Source of the DNA: Baffinella frigidus
Lineage: Eukaryota; Cryptophyceae; Cryptomonadales; Baffinellaceae
Assembly: GCA_026770585.1 (NCBI GenBank)
Contig: MU647184.1
Coordinates: 106,831 to 116,987, forward strand
Length of the DNA stretch: 10,157 nt
Direction: 5' to 3'
The position numbers and the translations under genes are program-made. Below the pieces are notes generated by a model. That model was not told the DNA's origin, did not search any database, and worked only from the letters and a program-made list of their open reading frames with translations. Every line of letters starts with the position of its first letter. The first letter of the stretch is position 1. This document shows positions 1 to 5,784 of the stretch, in pieces.

Positions 1-99
1 AATACTACTAGGACGCACCTGGTACTAACTACAATACTATTCGGACGCGCCTCGTACTAACTAAAACACTTTTAGGACGCGCCTGGTACTGACTAAAAT
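1..99 (+). repeat. 32-bp tandem repeat, locus A
   Basis: Three anchors of the type GGACGCRCCT start at 11, 43 and 75, exactly 32 bp apart, each followed by GTACTRACTA and an A/T-rich half ending near TACTATTC. The unit is therefore a GC-rich 12-mer plus an AT-rich 20-mer. The array is cut at 99 by a hairpin element and resumes at 275 with AAAATACTCTTCGGAC, which is the second half of the same unit. The same unit recurs at 1150-1205, 1272-1361, 3268-3333, 5564-5636 and 8031-8215. Because 32 is not a multiple of 3, the array reads open in short stretches in several frames; those peptides are not evidence of a gene. Confidence 0.85.
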
Positions 100-274
100 T
101 AGTCGTAAAACTCCCGAAAATGAAGGTAGTTTCTCCTACGGCATTGCCTAGGACCTCCTACCGTAGGCCGAGGGCTCGTAGGAAAGGAGGTCCTAGGAGC
201 CCTACGGCCTACGGTAGCTAGGTCCTACCTAATTCCGTAGGGAAACTACCCAACTTTCCGGGAGTTTCCCTGAG
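100..274. mobile_element. Foldback/MITE-like element inside a 32-bp repeat
   Basis: The segment is a long imperfect inverted repeat. AAACTCCCG at 108-116 pairs with CGGGAGTTT at 260-268. GGTAGTTTC at 125-133 pairs with GAAACTACC at 242-250, and CCGTAGGCCG at 161-170 pairs with the CGGCCTACGG-type arm near 203-213. Flanking AAAAT at 95-99 and 275-279 looks like a 5-bp target duplication: removing 100-279 restores a continuous 32-bp unit. There is no open reading frame of note, so it would be non-autonomous. It shares CCTACGG/CCGTAGG words with the elements at 6462-6626 and 8534-8711, but its ends differ, so I do not place it in their family. The five-base duplication is partly A-run and could be shorter. 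Confidence 0.6.
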
Positions 275-295
275 AAAATACTCTTCGGACACGAA

Positions 296-456
296 AGGGT
301 GCGTTTCACGACCGCTTCCGCGAGAGAACGCGACGCTTCAGGGACGCCCCCCGCGCCAACACGCGCCGCTTCGGCCTTCCCCGGCGCCTCTTCGGCATGT
401 CCCGAATCGGCGTTCCCCGGAGAGGCAGCCGTTGGAGCCGTTTCGGAGGGGAGGAT
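296..456. other. GC-rich stretch, unrecognised, possibly coding relic
   Basis: This is a GC-rich block with open frames on both strands. The minus-strand frame (within 606-229) reads as an alanine/glutamate/glycine-rich segment with the word LEPFILPSE near 470-445. I recognise no domain. The block contains TTGGAGCCGTT at 432-442, a word seen at seven other places in the window, and GTTCCCCGGAGAGG at about 412-424 resembles GTTCCCCAGAG near 8920. It may be a decayed fragment of the same unknown sequence as 8743-9025. High GC alone makes open frames likely by chance, so I do not call a gene. Confidence 0.2.
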
Positions 457-740
457 GAATGGCTCCAAGGGCAGCGGGGGGAAGAAGGGGCGCGGCTCCA
501 TGGGCGTGCGCGCCGCTGTTTTGGGGTTCGGGTTTAGGGAGGCCGCTATCGAGGCACCCGGGGGTTCGAGTATGTGTGGAGGGTAGGTATGCGGTATGGT
601 GTCCACCCTTCAGGCATACTTCCGCTATAGGGGTTCCGTGTCGTGACAAGGAATGGCTCCAAGGGCAGCGGGGGGCAGGAATGGCTCCAAGGGTAGCGGG
701 GGGAAGAAGGGGCGTGGTTCCATGGGCGTGCGCGCCGCTG
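457..740 (+). repeat. 62-bp direct repeat, two full copies and one partial
   Basis: The block at 457-518 is repeated at 679-740 with the same length and about three substitutions. Both begin GAATGGCTCCAAGGG, carry a run of G followed by AAGAAGG, and end TGGGCGTGCGCGCCGCTG. A third, partial copy at 651-677 abuts the second full copy. The intervening 519-650 is GC-rich and unremarkable. The repeats begin with the reverse complement of the TTGGAGCCATT word. Confidence 0.85.
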
Positions 741-756
741 GATTTAGGGGTTGGTG

Positions 757-975
757 TTTAGGGCCAGGGTTTAGGGTTTAGGGTTTAGGGTTTGGGGTTG
801 AGGCGGCTGGTTCCTTTTGTTTGTAGGCGGCTGGTTGAGGGTTGAGGGTCTAGGGTCTAGGGTCTAGGGTCTAGGGTCTAGGGTCTAGGGTCTAGGGTTG
901 AAGGTTTAGGGGTTAGGGTCTAGGGTTTGGACTTTAGGGTTTAGAGTTTAGGGGTTAGGGTTTAGGGGTTTGGGG
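757..975 (+). repeat. Degenerate telomere-like 7-mers, with (GGGTCTA)7
   Basis: TTTAGGG occurs three times in tandem at 770-790, followed by TTTGGGG. From 846 to 894 the 7-mer GGGTCTA is repeated seven times without error, which is one base different from the telomere-type GGGTTTA. The rest, to 975, is a mixture of GGGTTTAG, GGGGTTAG and GGGTTGAG words. This is an interstitial or subtelomeric degenerate telomere tract. The homogenised variant block points to local tandem expansion after the variant arose. Confidence 0.85.
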
Positions 976-996
976 TTTCAGGTAGTAGGGGGTTTG

Positions 997-1060
997 CCTG
1001 CGACGGCGAGGCGTGCGGCAGAGTGCGAAACACGCAACGCTTCGAGGACGTGTGCGCGAA
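997..1060 (+). repeat. GC-rich ~80-bp dispersed repeat, copy 1
   Basis: The copy begins CCTGCGACGGCGAGGCGTG and carries the invariant core CGAAACACGCAACGCTTC followed by GAGGACGTG. It is one of six copies in the first 2.3 kb (others near 1206, 1375, 1561, 1761 and 2206). The open frame through some copies gives an Ala/Arg-rich peptide, but the frame differs between copies and no protein family is evident. Between this copy and the next lies 1061-1149, in which I see nothing beyond GC-rich unique sequence. Confidence 0.8.
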
Positions 1061-1149
1061 CGGGCCTCATCACGACCACACAAACGGCCCCTTTCCGGAC
1101 AAGACATGCCAAATATGGGGTCGTTGTCCGTCTATTCGCCTTTGAATAG

Positions 1150-1205
1150 GTGGTGCGTCCTAATAACAATGTGGTTAGTACGAGGCGCGTCCTAATAGTA
1201 ATGTA
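1150..1205 (-). repeat. 32-bp repeat, locus B (reverse orientation)
   Basis: GCGTCC anchors at 1155-1160 and 1187-1192 are 32 bp apart, followed by TAATAACAATG and TAATAGTAATG. This is the reverse complement of the unit at locus A. It runs directly into copy 2 of the GC-rich repeat at 1206. The forward-oriented units at 1272-1361 lie on the other side of that copy, so the copy is bracketed by inverted 32-bp arrays. Confidence 0.85.
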
Positions 1206-1265
1206 CCTGCGGCGTCGAGGCGTGCGGCGGAGTGCGAAACACGCAACGCTTCGAGGACGTGCGCT
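1206..1265 (+). repeat. GC-rich ~80-bp dispersed repeat, copy 2
   Basis: The copy begins CCTGCGGCGTCGAGGCGTG, has the shared core CGAAACACGCAACGCTTC, and stops near 1265 where the 32-bp repeat resumes. It sits exactly between two 32-bp arrays in opposite orientation. Confidence 0.8.
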
Positions 1266-1271
1266 CTACCG

Positions 1272-1361
1272 TCCTAACTACATTACTAGTAGGACGCGCC
1301 TGGTAGCAATTACAATACTATTAGGACGCGCGTGGTAGTAATTACATTACTATTTGGACGT
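1272..1361 (+). repeat. 32-bp repeat, locus C (forward orientation)
   Basis: GGACG anchors start at 1292, 1324 and 1356, again exactly 32 bp apart, separated by GGTAGYAATTACA-type sequence. A partial unit at the left (CTAACTACATTACTAGTA) starts near 1274. The orientation is opposite to locus B. Confidence 0.85.
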
Positions 1362-1374
1362 GGAAACCGCGGTA

Positions 1375-1454
1375 CCTGCGGCGGCGAGGCGTGCGGCGGA
1401 ATGCGAAACACGCAACGCTTCAAGGACGTGCGCCCGCGCGGTTGCTGTTGGGGG
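1375..1454 (+). repeat. GC-rich ~80-bp dispersed repeat, copy 3
   Basis: This copy begins CCTGCGGCGGCGAGGCGTG and includes the core CGAAACACGCAACGCTTC, then AAGGACGTGCGC and GCGCGGTTGCTGTTGG. With copy 4 it is the most complete version. It is followed at once by the 20-bp tandem array. Confidence 0.8.
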
Positions 1455-1554
1455 GCCCTATCCATCCAACCGCCGCCCTATCCTGCCAACTACCGCCCTA
1501 TCCGGCCAACTGACGGCCTATCCTGCCAACCGCCGCCCTATCCTGGCAACTGAC
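1455..1554 (+). repeat. 20-bp tandem repeat, five copies
   Basis: GCCCTATCC-type starts lie at 1455, 1475, 1495, 1515 and 1535, an exact 20-bp period. Each unit has the form GSCCTATCCDGCCAAC followed by four variable bases. There are five units and no trace of further decay, so the array is probably young. It lies precisely between copies 3 and 4 of the GC-rich repeat. Confidence 0.9.
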
Positions 1555-1560
1555 ACCATA

Positions 1561-1643
1561 CCTGCGGCGGCGAGGCGTGCGGCGGAGTGCGAAACACGCA
1601 ACGCTTCGAGGACGTGCGCGCGCGCGGTTGCTGTCGGCGTGCC
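1561..1643 (+). repeat. GC-rich ~80-bp dispersed repeat, copy 4
   Basis: It is nearly identical to copy 3 over its full length, from CCTGCGGCGGCGAGGCGTG to GCGCGGTTGCTGTCGG. Copies 3 and 4 flank the 20-bp array, so the array and one flanking copy may have been duplicated together. Confidence 0.8.
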
Positions 1644-1663
1644 TGCTTTGGGGTTAACAGGCT

Positions 1664-1736
1664 TTAACGATCCTGTTTCCCGCAAACTCCCGGGCTCGAC
1701 CCCCCGGCTTTCGAGGGGTCCAGCGCAGGATCGAAC
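1664..1736. other. Imperfect stem-loop region
   Basis: Between copies 4 and 5 the sequence can fold. GGCTTT plus CGATCCTG (about 1660-1676) can pair with CAGGATCG and AAAGCC (about 1726-1749), with an inner GC-rich loop rich in CCCCCCGG. Arms and loop do not match a tRNA cloverleaf that I can draw. It may be part of the spacer between repeat copies, and I assign no function. Confidence 0.3.
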
Positions 1737-1760
1737 GCGACGGAAAGCCCGTCAACGAAA

Positions 1761-1815
1761 CCGAAACACGCAACGCTTCAAGGACGTGTGTGCGCGCGGT
1801 CGCTGCAGGGGTGCC
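1761..1815 (+). repeat. GC-rich dispersed repeat, copy 5 (5'-truncated)
   Basis: It starts inside the core with CGAAACACGCAACGCTTC and continues AAGGACGTGTGTGCGCGCGG. The first ~30 bp found in copies 1-4 are missing. Confidence 0.7.
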
Positions 1816-1818
1816 TGA

Positions 1819-1955
1819 TAGGGGTCGGGGTTAAGAGTTCGGGCATTACGTTTTTTTTGTAGGGTTCAGGGCGCAGGGTTCATGGTTTGAGGAGTAGGGT
1901 TAAGGGTTCGGGGTTTGGGGTTTAGGGGGAAGGGATCAGGGTTGGGGGAGTTCAA
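1819..1955 (+). repeat. Degenerate G-rich telomere-like tract
   Basis: This stretch has repeated GGGTT, TTAGGG, GGGTTCAGGG and GGGTTTGGGG words, without a clean tandem period, plus a T8 run at 1851-1858. I see no gene here. Confidence 0.6.
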
Positions 1956-1969
1956 GACATGCGCCCTAA

Positions 1970-2161
1970 CCACTCCAGAATGCTGAAGGAACGTTTTTAC
2001 AGGTGGGGTTGTAAACATTTGTACCAGGATAGGGCATTCCAACCTCGCGCCTGGTACAATTATTACTGGAATGGCTCCAATGGTTATGAAAGTTACTACA
2101 CAAACGCTTACTTTTAAAAGTATGTCACTTTTGAATAGGCCCCTCTAGCATTCTCGAGTGG
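1970..2161. mobile_element. MITE family B, copy 1 (TAA target duplication)
   Basis: The left end CCACTCC at 1970 and right end CTCGAGTGG ending at 2161 form short inverted ends. Internal blocks match the element at 6625-6835 in the same order: GTGGGGTTGT, a GTACC word, then GTTACTACACA and a T/A-rich stretch ending CCCCTCTAGC. The flanks are TAA at 1967-1969 and TAA at 2162-2164. Excision on paper leaves GCGCCCTAACCCTGA, a telomere-like CCCTAACCC. A 3-bp TAA/TTA duplication is the pattern known for PIF/Harbinger-type elements, so that assignment is an inference from the target site only. It carries no transposase. The middle also contains TGGCTCCAA and a GCGCCTGGTAC word like the 32-bp repeat. 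Confidence 0.6.
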
Positions 2162-2178
2162 TAACCCTGATCTCTTGA

Positions 2179-2202
2179 GTTCAAGAAATGCATTTCTTGA
2201 AC
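2179..2202. repeat. Perfect 24-bp palindrome
   Basis: GTTCAAGAAATG at 2179-2190 is followed directly by its exact reverse complement at 2191-2202, centred on ATGCAT. There is no loop. It could extrude as a cruciform or serve as a dimeric protein site. It lies between the MITE at 1970-2161 and the last partial GC-rich repeat. Confidence 0.9.
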
Positions 2203-2205
2203 GGT

Positions 2206-2240
2206 AAAACAACACGCAACGCCTCGAGGAGGTGCGCGCG
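2206..2240 (+). repeat. GC-rich dispersed repeat, copy 6 (fragment)
   Basis: AACACGCAACGCCTCGAGG and GGTGCGCGCG match the second half of copies 1-4 with several substitutions. Both ends are missing. Confidence 0.55.
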
Positions 2241-2650
2241 AGGTTCCTGTTCACTGCCAGCCAGGATCTTTTTACCTTATCCGAGGGACCCCCCCCCCAT
2301 GGTGTACACCCTCTTTGGAAGTCCTGGTAACAACTCGAGGCGGGCCGCGGCCTTTTTATCTTCGTCTACTGTTGTATACTAGGTGATATATGACTCTGGG
2401 TAGGTGACTCTCTAGAGCATCGTTCTGCTCTCGCGTGTCGCCTCCCAGAGGCGCCCCGCGAGTGTACAAGCCTCGACGCGCAAGCCTCGAGTCCCCAACG
2501 GTATGGTCAACAAACCTGATCCTCGGCAGTAAGTTGCCATTTCGTTTAGATGGACCGGCTCTGGGAGCCGGCATTCGACTTAAGGCTGTGGTTTTCAGGG
2601 GGAGTTGACTTAGGCGAAATGTTCTGGCTCGGAGTGCTGTCGGGGGAGTG
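2241..2650. other. Unresolved non-repetitive stretch
   Basis: This stretch has a more balanced base composition than its neighbours. It holds a C9 run near 2290, and a hairpin at 2555-2571 (CCGGCTC, loop TGG, GAGCCGG). On the minus strand, 2574-2356 is open for 72 codons with the words PRIRFVDHTVGDSRL and LPRVIYHL, which read more like ordinary protein than the surrounding low-complexity frames. I recognise no family and see no upstream signals, so this may be a decayed gene fragment or chance. Confidence 0.3.
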
Positions 2651-2654
2651 TCTG

Positions 2655-3115
2655 CTGGGGGTTGGGGTTTAGGGGTTTGGGTTTTTTAGGGTTTGGGGTT
2701 TACGGTGTAGGAGGTAGGGACCAGGGGTTGCGGTAGGGTGCGTGCCTGTGGGTGTGAGGTGTGGGGTGTGGGGTGTGGGGTGTGGGGTGTGGGGTGTGGG
2801 GTGTGGGGTGTGGGGTGTGGGGTGTGGGGTGTGGGGTGTGGGGTTTGGGGTTTGGGGTTTGGGGTTTGGGTTTTGGGTTTTGGGGTTTGGGGTGTGGGGT
2901 GTGGGGTTTGGGGTTTGGGGGTTTGGGGCTTGGGGTTTTGGGGTTTGGGGTTTGGGGTGTAGGCTTTAGGGTGTAGGGGCTAGGGTGTCAGGTGTAGGGT
3001 TCAGGGGTTGGGGATTGGGGTGTAGGGTTCAGGGAGCATGGTCCAGGGATCGTGGTTCAGGATTTGGAGTTAATTATTTAGGGTTTAGGGTTTGGGGTTC
3101 AGAGTTTGGGAGGTA
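2655..3115 (+). repeat. G-rich telomere-variant tract with (GTGTGGG)n
   Basis: From about 2759 to 2841 the 7-mer GTGTGGG is repeated about 12 times almost perfectly. It is followed to about 2960 by GTTTGGG units, and to 3115 by degenerate GGTTTAGGG and GGTTCAGGG words. All three forward frames are open for ~70 codons and encode only Gly/Val/Trp/Cys repeats, as expected for a 7-bp repeat, so no gene is implied. Four-G runs every seven bases on one strand make this a strong G-quadruplex candidate. Confidence 0.9.
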
Positions 3116-3183
3116 GGTATCAGAGTTAGAGACTAGGGGTTCACCGGGGTCGTCGACCTTGCGCACGTGCGCGCCTGTGGTCA

Positions 3184-3241
3184 CGTGACCGCCCGCGTGA
3201 CCGCCCACGTGACCACCCACGTGACCACCCGCGTGACCGCG
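3184..3241 (+). repeat. 12-bp tandem repeat CGTGACCRCCCR, array 1
   Basis: Nearly five copies of a 12-bp unit (CGTGACCGCCCG, CGTGACCGCCCA, CGTGACCACCCA, CGTGACCACCCG). Units ending in A create CACGTG (G-box/E-box core) at unit junctions; CACGTG is also present at 3182-3187 and near 3164. A second array of the same unit follows at 3362-3408, after a block of 32-bp repeats. Confidence 0.85.
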
Positions 3242-3267
3242 CGGGGCGAGCCAGGACGCGACCAAGG

Positions 3268-3333
3268 CCAGGCGCGTCCTAATAGTATTATAATTAGTAC
3301 GAGGTGCGTCCTAATAGTAATGTAGTTAGCACG
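3268..3333 (-). repeat. 32-bp repeat, locus D (reverse orientation)
   Basis: GCGTCC anchors at 3274-3279 and 3306-3311 are 32 bp apart, with TAATAGTATTATAATTAG and TAATAGTAATGTAGTTAG between and after them. The block lies between two arrays of the 12-bp GTGACC repeat and seems to split what was one array. Confidence 0.85.
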
Positions 3334-3361
3334 CTGTACCTTCGGAGGGGAGTCTCGCGCC

Positions 3362-3408
3362 CGCGTGACCGCCGTGACCGCCCGCGTGACCGCCCGCGTG
3401 ACCGCGCG
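3362..3408 (+). repeat. 12-bp tandem repeat CGTGACCGCCCG, array 2
   Basis: There are three to four units of the same 12-mer as at 3184-3241, one shortened to 9 bp, ending GACCGCGCGGGG as array 1 also does (GACCGCGCGGGGCGAGCC versus GACCGCGCGGGGCCAGGC). The shared trailing sequence shows that a segment larger than the 12-mer was duplicated. Confidence 0.8.
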
Positions 3409-3431
3409 GGGCCAGGCGGGACGCGACGCGC

Positions 3432-3790
3432 GACAGGGCCGTGACTGCTGACGCCGCGAAGTGCCCCACAACCTGTGTGTTTGGCATTTTGTTTTGTTTT
3501 GATTTGTTTTTGTTTTGTTTCGATTTTGTTTGTTTTGGGGTTAAGGGTTGACAGGGCCGTGACTGCTGACGCCGCGCGCCCCACCGTGCCCCACCACCTC
3601 TTTTTTTGTGCCCCATAACCTGTTCGTTTTTATTATTATATTTTTATTGATTATTTTTGGGGGGGTTAAGGGTTGTCAGGGTCGTGCTTGCTGACGCGGC
3701 AAAGTGCCCCGCAACCTGTTTTGATTGTTTTATTTTATCATATTTTATCATATTACATTAATATTTATATTTTTTTATATTTATATTTTG
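3432..3790 (+). repeat. Three ~120-bp tandem units with T-rich tails
   Basis: GACAGGGCCGTGACTGCTGA starts at 3432 and 3550, and a diverged GTCAGGGTCGTGCTTGCTGA starts at 3675, giving spacings of 118 and 125 bp. Each head continues to AGTGCCCC and AACCTGT or close variants. A T-rich tail and then GGGGTTAAGGGTTG lead into the next unit. The third tail (3718-3790) is strongly AT-rich with repeated TTTTATCATA, quite unlike the rest of the window. Heads plus pyrimidine tails on one strand could reflect a retroposed or purely tandem origin; I cannot tell which. Confidence 0.75.
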
Positions 3791-3860
3791 TTTGTTTGGG
3801 GGGGGTTGGTGTTTGGGGTGTGGGGTTCAGGGATTAGGGTTTAGGGCCAGAAAAAGCTGC

Positions 3861-3978
3861 GATTGGTCAACGGTCGCGGGACTCTCGGCGGAAGTCAAAC
3901 CCAGGGCTAACTTGAGAGAAGTCAACCCGGTGTTGACTTCAGAACGGGGACCTCTAAGTCAACCCCGGTGTTGGCTTT
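3861..3978 (+). repeat. Cluster of GTCAAC/GTTGAC motifs with a 9-bp hairpin
   Basis: GTCAA words occur at 3866, 3893, 3921, 3933 (reverse) and 3955. GAAGTCAAC at 3918-3926 pairs with GTTGACTTC at 3932-3940 around a 5-base loop CCGGT, and a near copy follows at 3953-3975. The opening 20 bases at 3861-3880 match 8743-8762 with two differences. TTGAC is the core of plant W-box sites, but relevance in this organism is unknown. Confidence 0.6.
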
Positions 3979-3981
3979 TGA

Positions 3982-4339
3982 GCGGGGGCCTGCGCGCCCG
4001 CCGCCCCGGCGGCAGCATCGATCACGGACCGCCTTCTCTTTCCCCTCACCGAGGCGATCTCCAAGCTTGCGGATCCTTCCAAGGCGGAAGAGCTCCCCAG
4101 CGCGACTACGTTGTTCAGTCAACCGTTACTTGAGGGCGCATAGCCCGCCCCCCCGGCGCGTGGTATTCGGTTAGTGGTTGATCACTTTTCAAAAGGCTTG
4201 GGGCCTCTCGAGTATCATCGAGGTCCTTTCTGAGGGTACTGACGAAGAGAGAAGAGGAGGGCTCATAACCTCAGAGTGGTCGCAGAGGGCCGAGGATCGC
4301 GCCGCCCGTGCGAGGGATGGGAACTCCGAGAGCGCCTGA
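3982..4339 (+). pseudogene. Possible decayed protein gene, family unknown
   Basis: Two adjacent stretches read like ordinary protein rather than low-complexity repeat, in different frames. Frame 1 is open from 3982 to a TAG at 4141-4143 and includes ITDRLLFPLTEAISKLADP followed by SKAEELPSATTLFSQPLLEG. Frame 2 is open from 4175 to a TGA at 4337-4339 and includes AWGLSSIIEVLSEGTDEE and ITSEWSQRAEDRAARARDG. Neither begins with a plausible ATG, and the frames are offset, so either a short intron lies near 4125-4174 or the copy is frameshifted. I do not recognise the family. Amphipathic, Glu/Ala/Leu/Arg-rich composition would suit helices. The 3' end, GGGAACTCCGAG at 4320-4331, recurs at 8825-8836 in a related locus lacking most of this interval. 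Confidence 0.3.
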
Positions 4340-4350
4340 TTTTTTGGTGT

Positions 4351-4440
4351 GTTCAGGTTTGATCAGGTTTGATCAGGTTTGTTTAGGTTTGATCAGGTTC
4401 GAGTAGGTTTGATCAAGTTTGTTCAGGTTTGTTTTGATTT
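4351..4440 (+). repeat. 10-bp tandem repeat GATCAGGTTT
   Basis: Eight decamers in exact 10-bp register from 4351 (GTTCAGGTTT, GATCAGGTTT twice, GTTTAGGTTT, GATCAGGTTC, GAGTAGGTTT, GATCAAGTTT, GTTCAGGTTT), with a ninth decayed unit. The 10-bp period equals about one helical turn, so the AGGTTT core would face the same side of the helix. It begins just after the stop codon of the possible gene relic. Confidence 0.9.
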
Positions 4441-4585
4441 ATTTCGGGTTCCGGTTTCCGGGTTTCGGTTTAGGTTTCCGGGTGTCGGGTTTCGACTTTG
4501 TGTTTCGTTTTTCGTGTTTGGGAGTGAGGGTGTAGTGGTTCGGTGTTCGGGGTTTTCGGGTTTCGGCGAGCTAAACCAGAACCCC
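4441..4585 (+). repeat. Degenerate TTTCGGG-type tract
   Basis: GGGTTTCGG, GGTTTCCGGG and GGGTGTCGGG words repeat without a stable period. They look like a telomere-type 7-mer with C in place of A. I see no gene. Confidence 0.6.
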
Positions 4586-4590
4586 AAAAC

Positions 4591-5450
4591 ACAAACCCCG
4601 AGACACGAAACGCGTCCGGGATTAGGGGGTAGAGTGTACCGAGGCGGAGAGTAGGAGGCGTCGCGAAGGGCAGGGGCGCGGAGGGGGCCAGCGGGGGAGG
4701 CTGACTCGTCTTCTGCTTCCGGGCCCTGCACCCTACACACTGACCCCTCAACCCCGAACCCCGAACCCCGAACCCTGAACCCCGCGAACCCTGAACCCGA
4801 AACCCGAACCCTGAACCCGAAACCGGAAACACAAACCCCGAGACACGAAACGCGTCCGGGATTAGGGGGTAGAGTGTACCGAGGCGGACAGCAGGAGGGC
4901 GTCGCGAAGGGCAGGGGCGCGGAGGGGGCCAGAGGAAGAGGATGAGTCGTCTTCTGTTTCGGTACACCCTAACCCCCAACCCCGAACCCCGAACCCCCAA
5001 CCCCTAACACCGAACCCTGAACCCCGAACCCTGCAACCTGAACCCTGAACCCTAAACCCGCAACAAAAAAACCGAGACACGAAACCCGTTTAGGGGTTCG
5101 GAGTGAGTGGTGCGGGGGTACAGAGGCGGAGAGTAGGAGGGCGTCTCGAAGTGCCGGGGCGCGGAGGGGGGCAGATGAGGTGCTGGAGTCGTCTTCTGCT
5201 TCGGGGCCCTGCACCCTACACACTGACCCCTAACCCCTGAATCCGAACCCCGCACTTTTAACCCTGAACCCTGAACCCTGAACCCGAAACACGCAACACG
5301 CTACAAAACCTCCGAGACACGAACCCCGTTTGGGGGTTCGGAGTGAGGGGTGCGGGGGTACAGAGGCGGAGAGTAGGAGGGCGTCGCGAAGGGCAGGGGC
5401 GCGGAGGGGGCTAGAGGATGTGCTTGAGTCATCTTCTGCTTTGCGGGGGT
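4591..5450. repeat. ~240-bp satellite, four tandem copies
   Basis: The marker CGAGACACGAA occurs at 4599, 4839, 5073 and 5313, giving spacings of 240, 234 and 240 bp. Each unit has a GC-rich half (GTACMGAGGCGGASAG, AGGAGGGCGTCGCGAAG, GCAGGGGCGCGGAGGGGG, then GTCTTCTGYTTC) and a C-rich telomere-like half made of CCGAACC and CCTGAACC words. Copies 1 and 2 share GCGTCCGGGATTAGGGGG; copies 3 and 4 share GGGGTTCGGAGTGAG, so the four form two pairs. Because 240 is a multiple of 3, minus-strand frames stay open across copies (for example 5000-4470), but the peptides mirror the repeat and I do not call a gene. A truncated fifth copy begins at 5638. Confidence 0.9.
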
Positions 5451-5563
5451 TCGGGTTTCGGGTTCAGCGGAATGGGATCTTCCTTTGAACTCACCCGTAG
5501 TGCCTGGTTAGTCGACCCATAGCGGTCAAAACCGGGTTTGCGATTGGTGGGCCCAGCAATCGG
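5451..5563. other. Short unique stretch before 32-bp repeats
   Basis: Between the satellite and locus E lies sequence with GTCGACC and GGTCAAAACCGGG words and a small hairpin, CGATTG with CAATCG, near 5541-5562 around GTGGGCCCAG. I recognise no function. Confidence 0.3.
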
Positions 5564-5636
5564 TATTATAGTTACTACGAGGCGCGTCCAAATAGTAATG
5601 TAATTAGTACGAGGCGCATTCAATTAGTATTTTAAC
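5564..5636 (-). repeat. 32-bp repeat, locus E (reverse orientation)
   Basis: GCGTCC at 5584-5589 and its mutated form GCATTC at 5616-5621 are 32 bp apart, joined by AAATAGTAATGTAATTAG. The block ends near 5636 and abuts the interior of a fifth satellite copy. Confidence 0.85.
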
Positions 5637-5637
5637 T

Positions 5638-5780
5638 GAGGGGGGTAGAGGAGGAGGTGCCGGAGTCGTGTTCTGCTTTGTGGGGTTTTGGGTTTAGGGT
5701 TTCAGGTTTTGGGTTTGGAGTGTGGGGTTCAGGGTTGAGAGTTACGGTGTAGGGTGTTCAGGGTTTGGGGTTTGGGGTTT
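5638..5780 (+). repeat. Truncated fifth satellite copy and telomere-like tail
   Basis: GAGGGGGGTAGAGGAGGAGG and GTGTTCTGCTTTG align with the stretch at 5403-5441 of copy 4, so the front half of this unit has been replaced by 32-bp repeats. It continues into GGTTTAGGGTTTCAGG-type words and GGGTTTGGGGTTT to about 5780. Confidence 0.65.
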
Positions 5781-5784
5781 AGGG

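Noticed and set aside
1664-1750. tRNA-like fold near GGATCGAAC
   Set aside because: No consistent acceptor stem, D arm or anticodon arm could be drawn on either strand.
2738-2976. Three overlapping forward open frames of ~70 codons rich in Gly, Val, Trp and Cys
   Set aside because: They are translations of a 7-bp repeat, open in all three frames with the same residues; no evidence of coding.
4470-5255. Overlapping minus-strand open frames up to 176 codons
   Set aside because: They mirror the 240-bp satellite and its C-rich 7-mers. The period is a multiple of 3, so frames stay open without selection.
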